Assembly (NCBI GenBank): GCA_949987705.1
Contig: CATLJY010000250.1
Location: 1-64,000 of the forward strand
DNA: 64,000 bases
Direction of reading: 5' to 3'
Source of the DNA: Thereva unica
Taxonomy: Eukaryota > Arthropoda > Insecta > Diptera > Therevidae
Shown in pieces: positions 32,261 through 43,565 of this stretch (positions are counted from its first letter, which is position 1; the number at the start of each line of letters is the position of its first letter). Made by a program: the position numbers and the translations under genes. A model generated the notes under the pieces. The model made no database searches and was not told the DNA's origin. It saw nothing but the letters and a program-made list of their open reading frames with translations.

Positions 32261-32578
32261 AATTTTTTTTTATGGCGTCCAATTTAATACTCGTAAGTCG
32301 ATAACCGTTCGATTCTTCTTGAGACGAGAATCCACTTATTTACTTCTTCAATTTGGAATTATTTTATTATGCAAACTCCTTTTCTTTTAATAACTTTTGC
32401 TCGGCTACTTGGATTTTGTGTTCACTTAAATTTTCTTTTCAATCCTTCGAATTGTCACAAAGTTCACTTTTGCTTATTTATTTCTTTTTATTTTTGAGCA
32501 ATAAAACCTCCACTCTTTATTATTTTTATTTTTTATTTTAAAACCACGATCTTTATCCCTGGATCCCGTTTATTGGGA
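32261..32578 (-). other. Leader of errantivirus 2
   Basis: AT-rich leader between the primer site and the gag start. The errantivirus 1 repeat GATAAACCGTC is not present here. Confidence 0.6.
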
Positions 32579-32595
32579 TCCTACCGACTGCGCCA
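32579..32595 (-). promoter_or_regulatory. Primer-binding site of errantivirus 2, tRNA-Ser
   Basis: Same 17-base TGGCGCAGTCGGTAGGA as errantivirus 1, directly against the LTR and sharing its terminal base. Confidence 0.85.
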
Positions 32596-33004
32596 CTGAA
32601 ATCCTTTCGAACGCGGAATAAAACAAAAAAGTAAATAAAACGCTCACTTTATGCAAACTACAAAGGATTTTTATTTATAATTCAATTTAAGCGAAGCAAA
32701 CATTCATCCAGCCGTTACGACCGAGTTTTAATTGAAAACTGACTTTAAAATAATAATCATAACTTAAATTCTAGTCTCACGGGCAACGTGACTGATTTGA
32801 CTCTTTTTATTGTGCTTTTTATTGTGCGGTGTCTTGTTTCTTTATTCTGTGGGAACAAGTTGCAGTGCGATATCAAGTGCATGTGCAATATTTACTGAGA
32901 TAGGCAAAATTTGTGGGAACTTGTGTCTGAGCTGTTTGCAGCAGACGGAAAAATTGATGAGGTGGCTTTTTAAGAAAATGGCGTGATGTTTTCGGGTGAA
33001 GATG

Positions 33005-33009
<5 letters not shown>
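32595..33009 (-). repeat. 5' LTR of errantivirus 2
   Basis: 415 bp; differs from 21134-21548 by about three substitutions that I noticed (for example AAATTCTAG against AAATTTTAG). Followed by the (TA)n tract. Confidence 0.92.

Positions 33010-33058
<49 letters not shown>
33010..33058. repeat. (TA)n microsatellite, right part
   Basis: Continuation of the tract at 21032-21133, split by errantivirus 2. It also abuts the left edge of the long-arm element starting AGGGTGGGTC. Confidence 0.92.
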
Positions 33059-33060
<2 letters not shown>

Positions 33061-33194
33061 GGTGGGTCAAATATTTTTGTGGTCCATTTCAGCGGAAATT
33101 CATAAAATTCAAGAATTTTTCGCGAAGAAACTATATATTTTGGATGAAGTGTACTACTTTTCAAAATTAGATTTTTACTAAATAAGAATTTTTT

Positions 33195-34110
33195 TAAAAA
33201 CACTTTCAAATAAACCGCTATAACTGCTGAAATATCTGCAGAAGGATAATGATCTTGGGCTTATTGGATCAGGAATTTTCCCAGCTATATATTTTGGTTG
33301 AGGTCTACCCCCACCATTTTTCAAAAATATATTTTGTACTAATTATGATTATTTTTTTAATAACACTTTTAAACAAAACGCTATAACTTCTAAAATAATT
33401 GTAGTAGGATATTGATCTTGACCATCAGGAATTTTCGCAGATTTTACACCAATGTATATATCAGATGTTTAGTTGCATTATAGTAGAAAGAATTTGATGT
33501 TCAGTTGCAAAAAATGATAAAAACTGGCACTTATCCAAATAACACCCAATGGCGCAAAAAAAATTCATAAAAAAACTTACAACTTTTGTTTGGGTCAATT
33601 ATTGTATATTCGAGGTCTTCCAAATGGGATTTTTGAGGCAGATCCTCCGTGTCTCAATCCGTGATCGCCTTCGAAACGAGGTTGTCAGACAAAGATGCGA
33701 TCAGCAAACACTGATCGAAGAAGAAATGCAAAAACGTCGACTACGGTGGTTTGGACATGTTTGCCGAATGGATGATAACCGCTTGCCACGTAAACTTCTC
33801 TGGCGAGACCGTCCTGCAGACTGGAGAATACAGCGATCGGCACCGAAGAAAAATATCGAGGGTGACTTAAAGAATCAACGATTATCAGTTACCGAGGCTC
33901 GAGACACCGCCAAAAACCGAGAAGAGTGGAAGCGAATCGTGAATAGAGTTCGGGACCCAGCGGCACCGACAGCAGCGTATCCGTTGCGGGGACGTCCCGC
34001 TCGGACCGCCAGCTAACGGATCAAAGAAGAAGAAGAATATATTGTATATTCCTGTTCGATTTGGTTGAAAAGTTGTTTTAAAGTTTGAGAAAACAGGAAA
34101 AAATTAAACT
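33195..34110 (+). repeat. Left inverted arm of the unclassified element
   Basis: Inverted match to 48165-48675, interrupted by the RTE fragment at 33612-34039. Each arm itself contains two copies of a CGCTATAACTTCT-type block, giving an internally repeated arm. Confidence 0.75.
33612..34039 (+). pseudogene. 5'-truncated RTE 3' end with GAA-type tail
   Basis: Encodes the C-terminal tail of an RTE ORF: RLRWFGHVCRMDDNRLPRKL then REEWKRIVNRVRDP. The 3' end is a GAA-type repeat. A 12-bp TSD TATTGTATATTC flanks it (33600-33611 and 34040-34051). A different RTE family from the one at 16277-19245. Confidence 0.85.
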
Positions 34111-35648
34111 TTTTACATATAAACACCAAATTAATACCATATTTTGAAATTCAAAAATATCCTGCGCATTACTAAGTATTTACGGGTAACACTTTAGGTA
34201 TTTCTTCTGAACAAATTAGATCATGTAACAACATCCACCTTCAGGGACACTTTATATTTTTATGATTTCTCATTCTTATAGGGTTGATACACGGGCACAA
34301 ACGAATGATCATTCTTCCAGCTTCATCCATTTGAATGATCATTCGTTTACATGCTGATACACGAGACAACAGTAATGAACATACAGTGAATGACAGCAGT
34401 TGTCAAAATGGACGTGGCCAGCATTTTACCAATTGTTAACTTGCTTATGATGAGGAGAAAATCCAGAAAGTTAAAACGCTTAGCAATGAAAGCAAGGAAA
34501 AGGATATGCGTAAACATAATTAAAAGAAATTATTTAGTTTCGTTTATCCTAAAGGAAACAAGAAATCGAAATATTTGGACTATTGTGAGTGCAAACATTA
34601 AAAAATAGCATGTATAATTTATTAATGATTTTTTTTTTAATTTTTAAGCAAAGACATGGTAAATATTGGGATGAAGACGTTCCTAAGTTTGATGCCGTTA
34701 TGTTCAAAGAAAATTTTGGCATGACCAGGGAGTCCTTTCAAATGTTGGTGTCAAGACTCCGTAATTTAAAAAGAGAAGATACGAATATGAGACGAGCTAT
34801 TCCGTTAGAAAAAAGAATCGCTGCTTCGTTGTATGCACTACGCTCGTCGGCCAAGTACAAAACAATTAGCTTTTTGTTCGGTGTGGGTAGAACAACACTA
34901 CGACAAATGGTGCTCGAGTTCTGCGAAGAAATTTATTCGCATCTTAAAGATGAATTTTTCACAGCTTATCCCCCTACCCAACAGAAAATTAAAGACATAG
35001 TTTCTGGATTTGAAGCATTAGGATTTCCACAGTGCTATGGAGCTATAGGTAGATATGATACTGTGCTTCTTATGATAAAAAATTAAAAATGTATCAATAT
35101 TTCAGATGGCTGTCATATTCCAGTTTGTCCACCTGCAGAGGATGCTACAGATTATTTTAACTTCAAGGGGTGGTATTCTATAATTTTATTCGCTGCAGTA
35201 GATCATAAGTAAGTTAGAATGGGAAAATTTTTAGGGAGTGTATTATTCATGTCAATTTATTTACTGCAGGTTCAGATTCACCTATATAAACGTTGGAGCC
35301 CCTGGATGAAATAATGATTCAAGTATTTTTGAATCGTCTTTACTAAAGGAAATGCACGAGAATTTCCCTCTATTCAAGTCAAATTCAAAAAATAGTGAAG
35401 GTGTTTCTGTACCAATTGTTCTATAGGTGATTCTGCTTTCCAACTATCAGATATCGTAATGAAGCCTTTTCCCTTTTACCTAAATCAAGCACCGTCTGAA
35501 AGAAGATTCAATTATATGCTTTCGAGGTGCAGGCGAGTTGTTGAAAATTCGTTCGGACAGTTAAAATCAAGATTCAGAAAATTAGGGAAAGGTTTGGAAG
35601 TACGAATTTACAACGCCTACAAAATAGTATAAGCTGCATGCGTTCTAC

Positions 35649-36424
35649 CACTAAGCATATAATACATAGAGGAGTCACGCAGAACAAAAATTTGTGCGCG
35701 GCAGTTATCTTCTTCTTCCTCGGGGACCCAGCGCTCCTGCTACTATAATACCAAATCTGCTTTAGAGTGCTAAGTTGGTAGCAGATTATTGTAAAGCAAG
35801 TTGATGGGAGTATTCCGGTGAGGTAAGGGAATCTGGGGGGAAGTTTGTCTGGGTCCCTGTCGTCTGCTATGCGTGGATTGAGTTTATTCTTTTATGCGCG
35901 TTCGGAGAAAAAAATCGAAGTCGTCTGCCCATGAGCAAAATTAAATTTTGGTTGAAAGAAATGTACTTTTTTGTTTTATCTTAGGAATATTCTCTGAGAT
36001 ATTGATTTTTTTTGTTGGGGTCATTGTAAAATTTAAAATATGAGATTACAGATTTTATTTAATTTTAACTGAGTTCTATGAGTGATGTAATTTATTGAGG
36101 CTTGCATGATCGGTTAATGGACGCCTTAGTGCAAGCTGAGTACTCTAAATCTCACCCGATGAGGTTTTTCACGGGGTTTGAAAGAGGGGAAATTTTAGTT
36201 TTTCAAGATAATTTTTTGATTTAAATAGTTATAAAAATTGTTCAGTAGGTTTATAACTTATATATATAAGTGTAAATTTGTCTGTTTTTGTACATATAGT
36301 AGGTATACCTGCGATGAAGTTTGAATGCCCCTTGAATATTAGTATTTTTGTTTATAATGAATACTCCTTTCCTAACCACCCGAGGGGTAGAGTATAAAGT
36401 GCGTTTTCTTTATACATATGTTAG
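35649..36424 (+). repeat. Left arm of the P-like element (outer part)
   Basis: Inverted match to 41525-42303; shared blocks include GAGGAGTCACGCAGAACAAA and GTAGCAGGAGCGCTGGGTCC (the latter inverted). No coding signal. Confidence 0.85.
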
Positions 36425-38663
36425 GCCAGTCATTAGAGCGAAAAAAACGGCAGATTTTGTTAGAAAATTGTACAGCAAACTGCTTGCACTACTACTTCAG
36501 GGGTTTCTCATAGATTACTAAAACCAAAAAACCAGCCAAAATTTACTCATGTTGTTTAAACAATAATTAGCAACAAAAATGTGTACTTTTTCCGTTTTTG
36601 GCGTATACAATAAAAAGTACTGGATGAATCACGTTACTCCCAACAGGATATTTGTAGAGAATTGAAAACCCTACAAAATGGGGCTTACTAGACCTCGATC
36701 GGATAATTTTTCGCCGAAAAAAGCTAGAAAACCCCTTAAAAAGGCATTTTTTTTTTTTTCAAAAACTCACCTCTGTTACTTTGCAATATTAGGGTATGAT
36801 TTTTTGGGACATAATACCCTGGTACATATACTTTAAACTGCCAAAAGATGAAATTTGTCGCATGTATAGTTTCTGCATAATTGCAGCATAAACAAAATAG
36901 ACCCTAATCTTGCACATTGTGCCAATATTAGCAGAGTGGCCCGATTGAAATTTCCAAAACGGTTTCTGAAAGTATAGGCTAGGGGCTACAATTTGTCTAT
37001 CTCACATTTTAATATAAGTTTGGAGAACAATGCTAAAAATGCTTTTGAAAATGGTACATAGGGCGAACATTCTAATTCGAAACGTAGCGGGCCTATATAT
37101 GTTGTGGGTGTGAGTATACTTCTTGTACGTGCAGGAAGCATGGTTTACAATGCTCAAATTTGTGCTCAAACTGTACCGAAATAATGTGCTCTAACATATC
37201 TATAGAAGATATTTGCATAGAAGAAGATGAAAATCAATTATAAAATAATTTATACGAATTAAGCTACAAATAGAATGATGATCGCGAGAATGAAAATAAA
37301 AGTATAGATGTAAGGTAGCTAAGCGAAGAAGAGACTGTTGCACAAAAAAGCATGATGCTTAAGCTGGTTATTTTATTCCATATTTCTTAGTTGATGCCTT
37401 TTATTTTTTTCCATTTAATAAAAATGTTCATAATATTATTAATAATTATTTATTTTCAATCTAATTAAGCATTGATTCCAAATAACGTATGTTCGCAATA
37501 TATAATAAAAAAAATGTAATGTACCTGTTACCATTATAAAATGACAGTGTATTTTGTTAAATAACACTTTCCCTTAATAAGTATCTGTTCAATTAAATAT
37601 ATGTAGATTCCGACTGCATATACTTATTACTTTGGAAAGAAGGTTTAGTCCAATAAGACTTAGATAGTATTTTCCACTTTATTTATAAAAAAATTAAATT
37701 ATTCTTCATGCATTTAGCTTTCATGAAGTTCATTAACCATGAAGTTGTCAGTACTAGTACTGGGCTCCATGCCAAAAGGCAACTCAAATATTCAATTCAC
37801 TTGCAAAAATGCACGAAGCTTCACATGCTTATTAGCTACATACGAGTATTACACTTTTTTTATATGGAACAAATCGTCACATGCCGCTTTGCTACATTTA
37901 TCTTCAAGCAATAGTGACGAAAAGCTGCATATGAAGCTTTGGTGTGCGACCGGCCTAACGCCTCCTTCGTTGCTTTATACCCCGCCACCGCTACCTCGAA
38001 ACTTCTCGAATTAGAATGTTCGCCCTATGTATCATTTTCAAAAGCATTTTTAGCATTGTTCTCCAAACTTATATTAAAATTTGAGATAGACAAATTGTAG
38101 CCCCTAGCCTATACTTTCAGAAACCGCTTTGGAAATTTCAATCGGGCCACTCTGCTAATTTTGGCGCAATGTGCAAGATTAGGGTCTATTTTGTTTATGC
38201 TGCAATTATGCAGAAACTATACATGCGACAAATTTCATCTTTTGGCAGTTTAAAGTATATGTACCAGGGTATTATGTCCCAAAAAATCATACCCTAATAT
38301 TGCAAAGTAACAGAGGTATGAGTTTTTGAAAAAAAAAAAAAGCCTTTTAAAGGGGTTTTCTAGCTTTTCTCGGCGAAAAATTATCCGATCGAGGTCTAGA
38401 AAACCCCATTTTGTAGGGTTTTCAATTCTCTACAAATATCCTGTTGACAGTAACGTGGTTCATCCAGTACTTTTTATTGTATACGCCAAAAACGGAAAAA
38501 GTACCCATTTTTGTTGCTAATTATCGTTTAAACAATTCCACATGAGTAAATTTTGGCTGGTTTTTTGGTTTTAGTAATCTATGAGAAACCCCTGAAGTAG
38601 TAGTGCAAGCAGTTTGCTGTACAATTTTATAACACGAAAAAATCTCTAATGACTGGTCTATGT
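36425..38663. mobile_element. Fold-back element with about 660-bp arms inside the P-like arm
   Basis: Arms about 36427-37088 and 38007-38663 are inverted copies (CCAGTCATTAGAG ends; shared CAGCAAACTGCTTGCACTAC). Removal restores the P-like arm, whose intact partner at about 41530 reads continuously. The interior keeps a coding remnant (37091-37243). Flanks show TATG on both sides but the TSD is not certain. Confidence 0.75.
37091..37243 (+). pseudogene. Cysteine-rich CXC-like C terminus of an unknown transposon protein
   Basis: Translation in this frame gives CCGCEYTSCTCRKHGLQC followed by SNLCSNCTEIMCSN and an acidic tail ending in a stop at 37241-37243. The spacing CxC-x4-CxCRKHGLxC-x3-CxxC resembles the Cys clusters of CXC/tesmin domains and of a Cys-rich C terminus found on arthropod transposon-linked proteins (general knowledge). 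Only about 50 residues survive, cut upstream by the inverted arm. Confidence 0.5.
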
Positions 38664-38821
38664 GGTGTTCCCCAGTAGGCCTACTCCACATTTAGTTATA
38701 TGTTGAACAAGAAGTAACTCAACGGGTTTTTCTGAAAAGGCTGGTTAAACTACCATTATATGTTACATATTTACTAAGAATAAAGCTAATAACAGTAAGG
38801 GTACACCAGTGTAATAAATCG

Positions 38822-39829
38822 TTGCGAAATATTTTAATGAAAAAGGATATTGAGACTCCTGATGGAATAGTGTCCTGGAATATTATTATAAAATTGTATG
38901 AAATTGATAGTAAAAGTGGTTCGACTCGCCTTTGTCCAAAACTGACTGGAAAGCATATTTTTCCAAATTCATTTGACAAAATGAAGGTGAAGTATGCCGC
39001 ACAAATTTTTAGTCATACATATACAGTTTCTTCAGCTGTACGGACATTAACTCAAACTGGTCATTTCAACAGTTGTAAAGAAATTGCATTATCAACAGCT
39101 ACATTTATTGATAAAGTAAATAAACTTTTCGATTGCTTAAATGGAAATGTGCTGTATGATAAGAATCCATACAAGTCAGCGTTAGTTAAAGAGAATCGAA
39201 TTCAAGCCTACTTGGAAGAAATGAAAAATTTCTTTAGTTTTTTAAAGTATCCTGGAAATGTTAAAATTTATTGCATTGCGGGTATGATTCTTTCAATTTC
39301 TTCGACCCTATGTTTAGCCAATGATATCTGGAGCAAGAACTCAGATATTTTTTATTGACCCTTATCTCGCTTAAATCAGGATGCATTAGAAAATATGTTT
39401 TACCTTATAAGATCTCGCGGCGAAACTAATACAAATCCCTCGCTTTTCGAATTTAATTTAATCCTTGCCAAAATTCTTTCCATGAAAATTATAAACTCGC
39501 AAACAGACACAGGGAATTGCGAACCTGACGATGATACTATTATCTCAAACGCAATCAATGACCCTGATTCACAGGGCGTATCTGCCGGTGGAGAAATAAC
39601 GCAAACTGAAAATCCAACCGAAATGCGTTTATTAATGACGGAAAATGAGGAACTAGATATACCAGAATTCGTAGAAATAAATTTCTTTTCTGGTGAAAAT
39701 TGCAAATGCTTACTTAAAAATGAAGAAGTAAGTTTATGCGGGTCAGAAGTATTCTTATTCAATAAGAATTATAATTACTCTGCTTGCCAATTCAAACTAA
39801 GAGCTCCTACAGATGAATTTTTTCCTTAG
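38822..39829 (+). pseudogene. P-type transposase, N-terminally truncated
   Basis: Frame 38822-39358 reads RLCPKLTGKHIFPNSFDKMKV, KVKYAAQIFSHTYTVSSAV, LFDCLNGNVLYDKNPYKSAL: the RNase H-like core C-terminal part and GTP-binding/insertion region of P/THAP9 transposases. After a stop it continues at 39395 in another frame with SRGETNTNPSLFEFN, the conserved P-type C-terminal block. The THAP DNA-binding domain and first catalytic Asp region are not found. Truncated and frameshifted, so inactive. Confidence 0.82.
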
Positions 39830-41474
39830 TGAAATTTCAGAATGAAATATTCTCTTATCATTTCAATAAATATCCATTCATAGCTAATATAAAATAAAAT
39901 AAATGGTTAAAAAAAATTTTTAAAAAATTCTTTTAATTAAATAAAAAATGTACTGAAAAGTAACAAAAAAATATTTTAAAGAAAGCGTGAAATTTCAATT
40001 TTAATGAAAAAGTTAATTAAAAGAATGGCGCATTTTTCATCAAATGAATACGGTTGTGGAGTAGAGTTTGTGCACTAAAGAAATTTCTCACTTATTTGTA
40101 TGAACATTTATATGTATATTTATGAAACGTTTGGCGCTGAATGGCGGCTTAAGTATAAATGCTAGAAAAAAACGTTCAAAGTAACATTTCTAGAGCAAAT
40201 TTGTTGGTATTTTTTGTCGTTAATAATTAGTTTACGAGATATTTGTAAAAAATCAGTCTGTACTAACGTTTAAGGTATAATTAATACATAAATATCAACT
40301 TTACAGAAAAAAGTTGAAATAGGAACTGTGGGCAATAAAATTGCGCACAAAAGTGTTACAATCAGTTTTGCAATAAAATGTGTAATTAAAGAGATATTGG
40401 CAAAAAACTACTTTGGAATTTGCGTTTTTCTACACTTAAACCGCTTTAACTCGTGAAATATTAGCCCTACGAAAAAAAAAATACAAACATTATAGATAAT
40501 TGTGTGTTCTATAAATCGTGGCAAGGATTTTTTCATGTATAATTAACCATTAATGAAATATATTCCAAAGAAAGTGATATATGAAGTTCGAAGCACTACA
40601 TATAGACTTTACAAAAAAAGTTTCTAAACAAAAAAGTTAAATCATTAATTTATCTACAAAAAAGATCTATAGATTTTTGTCGTAAGATGCAAAGTTTCTG
40701 AGATATAGAATTAAACGCGTTTCTCTTCACTGTAAGTTTAGCACAAGGGTGGGGATGAGGCCAATATGAATTGAAGCTCATAAAAATATATAAAATCATT
40801 TGGTGAAAAACACTGGCAACATTGGTGGACTACACTGGCTCGTGAATTTATAAGCGCAGGTGAACTTTGTAAGCCCTTTGACTACCAAAAATCGAGGCGC
40901 GGGTGCATGTCAAACTTTTGATCGTTGCATTTGTTTCAAGTAGGCGGTTTATACGGTTAGGCGTTTTTTATGTGAAAGTCGAAGTTAAGGTGTCACCCGT
41001 TTCCATCATGTCATTCAAGTCATGGTGTAATGTATAGTACAAAGCCTAGCTCGAAAATAGAAAAAAGGGTTCTTGAGGAGGAGGTAGTGAACCTTACGTT
41101 TGAACATTTAGATGTTGTATGAGTTAATTTTTTAAGCAACCGACTGAGCCACAACAGTCGGGGTTAGCCAGCCTCGTCGGAGTGTTATGCCTCTTGAAAC
41201 AAAAAAATCCCGCTAACCAGACGACAAAGGCTGTGACGCAAGCAGTACCAAACTACCAGGTGAACAAAGAAGTGCACCGTCCGCTAGGAGACGACTCGTT
41301 ATTAACCGGTTGAAGCCGGGATGCCTTATTAGGGCTACCACGTTGTCTGTATCACTTGAAACAAGCCGTTTATTTATTTTTGTTCAAATGAGCAAATGTC
41401 AGTCCAAGGTAAACTACGACATCTAAGATCAAGACATCCCTGGTCAATATTAAGCGAAATCACGATAAGTAAAA
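39830..41474. other. Non-coding interior of the P-like element
   Basis: AT-rich to about 40850, then a more GC-balanced stretch (41100-41400) with a perfect hairpin CCGACTG/CAGTCGG at 41143-41165 and CCGGTTGAAGCCGG near 41315. No frame, RNA gene or element end was recognised. Confidence 0.4.
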
Positions 41475-42303
41475 GGAGAGTTACTTCGTGTAACGTATAT
41501 CTAAATGTGGATTAGGCCTACTGGGGAACACCACATGTATAAAAAAAGGCTCTTTGTACTCTACCCCTCGGGTGGTTAGGAAAGGAGCATTCATTATAAA
41601 CAAAAATACTAATATTCAAGGGGCATTCAAACTTCATCGCAGGTATACCTATTATATGTACAAAAAAAGACAAATTTAAACTTATATATATAAGTTATAA
41701 ACCTACTGAACAATTTTTATAACTATTTAAATCAAAAAAATTATCTTGAAAAACTAAATTTTCCCCTCTTTCAAACCCCGTGAAAAACCTCATCGGGTGA
41801 GATTTAGAGTACTCAGCTTGCACTAAGGCGTCCATTAACCGATCATGCAAGCCTCAATAAATTCCATCACTCATAGAACTCAGTTAAAATTAAATAAAAT
41901 CTGTAATCTCATATTTTAAATTTTACAATGACCCCAACAAAAAAAATCAATATCTCAGAGAATATTCCTAAGATAAAACAAAAAAGTACATTTCTTTCAA
42001 CCAAAATTTAATTTTGCTCATGGGCAGACGACTTCGATTTTTTTCTCCGAACGCGCATAAAAGAATAAACTCAATCCACGCATAGCAGACGACAGGGACC
42101 CAGACAAACTTCCCCCCAGATACCCTTACCGCACCGGAATACTCCCATCAACTTGCTTTACAATAATCTGCTACCAACTTAGCACTCTAAAGCAGATTTG
42201 GTATTATAGTAGCAGGAGCGCTGGGTCCCCGAGGAAGAAGAAGATAACTGCCGCGCACAAATTTTTGTTCTGCGTGACTCCTCTATGTATTATATGCTTA
42301 GTG
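41475..42303 (-). repeat. Right arm of the P-like element
   Basis: Inverted copy of the left arm; uninterrupted across the point where the left arm holds the fold-back element. Confidence 0.85.
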
Positions 42304-42615
42304 GTTCTACACAACTTTTGTATTCAACAAAATGACTATCCGGAGCCATCCTGGGTTGCTGGTAGTACCACTAATTTGCAGCAACCTCAACACACAACAA
42401 CTAGAGGAAATACGAACCAAAGAGGAACACAATTACGAAATGCAATAAAAGACTATTTATGTAAGTATTTCATAAATATATTTCTTTTAATTCAAAGTAA
42501 TTCATATATTCCACTTAATTCAAAGTAATTCATATATTGCATTTAATTCAGACTAATAGATATTAAATATGTAGGTACATATATACATTCGCTTTAATTA
42601 ATAACATTTTTTAAA

Positions 42616-43565
42616 TTAATTTTTTTTCCCTTGTTGTAGAGAAGCGCTGAAAAAATCTTTCATCAATTGATTACATTCATTATCAATTTCTAGAGATTTT
42701 TCCATTAATTTTTTCATATCTTCAGCGTCTTTCTCTATAATATTATTTGTTCGTCTAATTTCTTCGAAAATTCTTTCTGTTATTGTTCCTTTTTTTGCAG
42801 ATCGTGAGGATCTACTAATGCGTGAAGCTTTAGATTTAGAAGATGTTGAAGGTTCATATGTAGCTGGTGGTGAAGATTCAGATGTAACCGAAAGTCCAGG
42901 TATATTTGAAGGTGTGGGTGCAACAGGCGAAGGTGTATGTGGAGGCAGTATTGATGCAGAAAGTTGCGATGATTCATCATAATCTGCTGCAACCTGATTC
43001 GATAAAGAGCTTTCTTCGTCACAAAGAAAATCGTCCCACGTGGAATCATATTCACAACTAGAAGATTCCTATACATAAGATATTTTTAACTATAGTAAAT
43101 GTTAATATAATATATTATATATTAAGAATAAAATATGTACTCACATTATTTTTCGAGTTTTCAAAAATTGTTTTCGTCACGCTTTCATGTATTTTACTCG
43201 TGTCATTGGAGGCGAAAGAACCAATCAAAGCATGTATACAGTTGTAATATTTCCAACTTGAAGGACTTCCTCCTGTACGTCCCGCCAATTTTTTTTCTTT
43301 TCTATAAAAATATTTTAAATTAAACAGAAAAATCCTTAAGAATTTATTGTTAATGTTACCTGTATCGTTGTGTCAAATTATTCACTTTTATTTGGATTTC
43401 TTTTGCTGTTGCTTTTATGCCCATTACCATCAATTCGTTCGCCATGTTTTCATACACATGGCTGTTTCTTTTGGCACTTCTCAATTTTTTTAAATTACTT
43501 CTCCACACGTCTATTAGTTTCGCCTCTTCCTCGTTCCGCCATGACCTTATTTTTGTGGCACTCAT
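42616..43565 (-). CDS. Harbinger Myb/SANT-like DNA-binding protein, three exons, intact
   Basis: Exons on the minus strand: 43565-43360, 43301-43145 and 43068-42616, with introns bounded by CAG|GTAACA...TTATAG and AAT|GTGAGT...GTATAG. The exons total 816 nt, exactly 272 codons with the TAA. Exon 1 gives the Myb/SANT-like helix region (MSATKIRSWRNEEEAKLIDV, LTQRYR). Exon 2 has KKLAGRTGGSPSSWKYYNC, a signature of Harbinger Myb-like proteins. Exon 3 is Ser/Pro-rich, then a basic stretch and a helical C terminus. In this superfamily it aids nuclear import and end binding by the transposase. An in-frame Met 18 codons upstream is possible. Confidence 0.75.

Larger units (their letters stand above)
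21134..33009 (-). mobile_element. Errantivirus 2 (env-bearing Ty3/gypsy provirus)
   Basis: 415-bp LTRs at 21134-21548 and 32595-33009 (about three differences noticed), flanked by ATAT on both sides within a (TA)n tract. Minus-strand order: 5' LTR, tRNA-Ser PBS, gag, pol, env, 3' LTR. gag and pol have frame changes and a stop, and env is split by a 5008-bp fold-back element between TTAA copies. It is related to errantivirus 1 at the protein level but the LTRs differ in sequence and length. Confidence 0.92.
35649..42303 (+). mobile_element. P-element-like transposon with long inverted arms
   Basis: Termini CACTAAGCATATAATACATA and inverted copy, inverted arms of about 830 bp (35649-36424 continuing at 38664-38720; 41475-42303), and a 7-bp duplication GTTCTAC (35642-35648, 42304-42310). 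The internal frame is a P-type transposase. The TSD is one base short of the 8 bp usual for P elements. The left arm is interrupted by a fold-back element. Confidence 0.82.
34408..42465 (+). pseudogene. Harbinger (HARBI1-like) transposase, multi-exon, inactivated
   Basis: Exon 1 starts at 34408 (MDVASILPIVN); a GTGAGT...TTTTTAAG intron leads to an exon with FGMTRESFQMLVSRLRN and KRIAASLYALRSSAKYKTIS. The DDE domain is spread over exons with GCHIPVCPPAEDATDYFNFK (first Asp just before), NNDSSIFESSLLKEMH and SERRFNYMLSRCRRVVENSF (Glu). A TGA before NNDSS, a TAG before GDSAFQ and a TAA before AACVL are premature stops. The P-like element (35649-42303) splits the C-terminal AACVLHNFC motif, which resumes at 42304. 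DNA-cleaving nuclease in life; dead here. Confidence 0.88.

Noticed and set aside
39400..39762. 120-codon minus-strand frame in the P-like element
   Set aside because: It overlaps the P-type transposase C terminus on the plus strand, which has family motifs.
42780..43076. 98-codon minus-strand frame rich in His and Leu
   Set aside because: Another frame over the same exon gives the Myb-like protein exon 3, which joins in phase with the other exons; this frame is a shadow.
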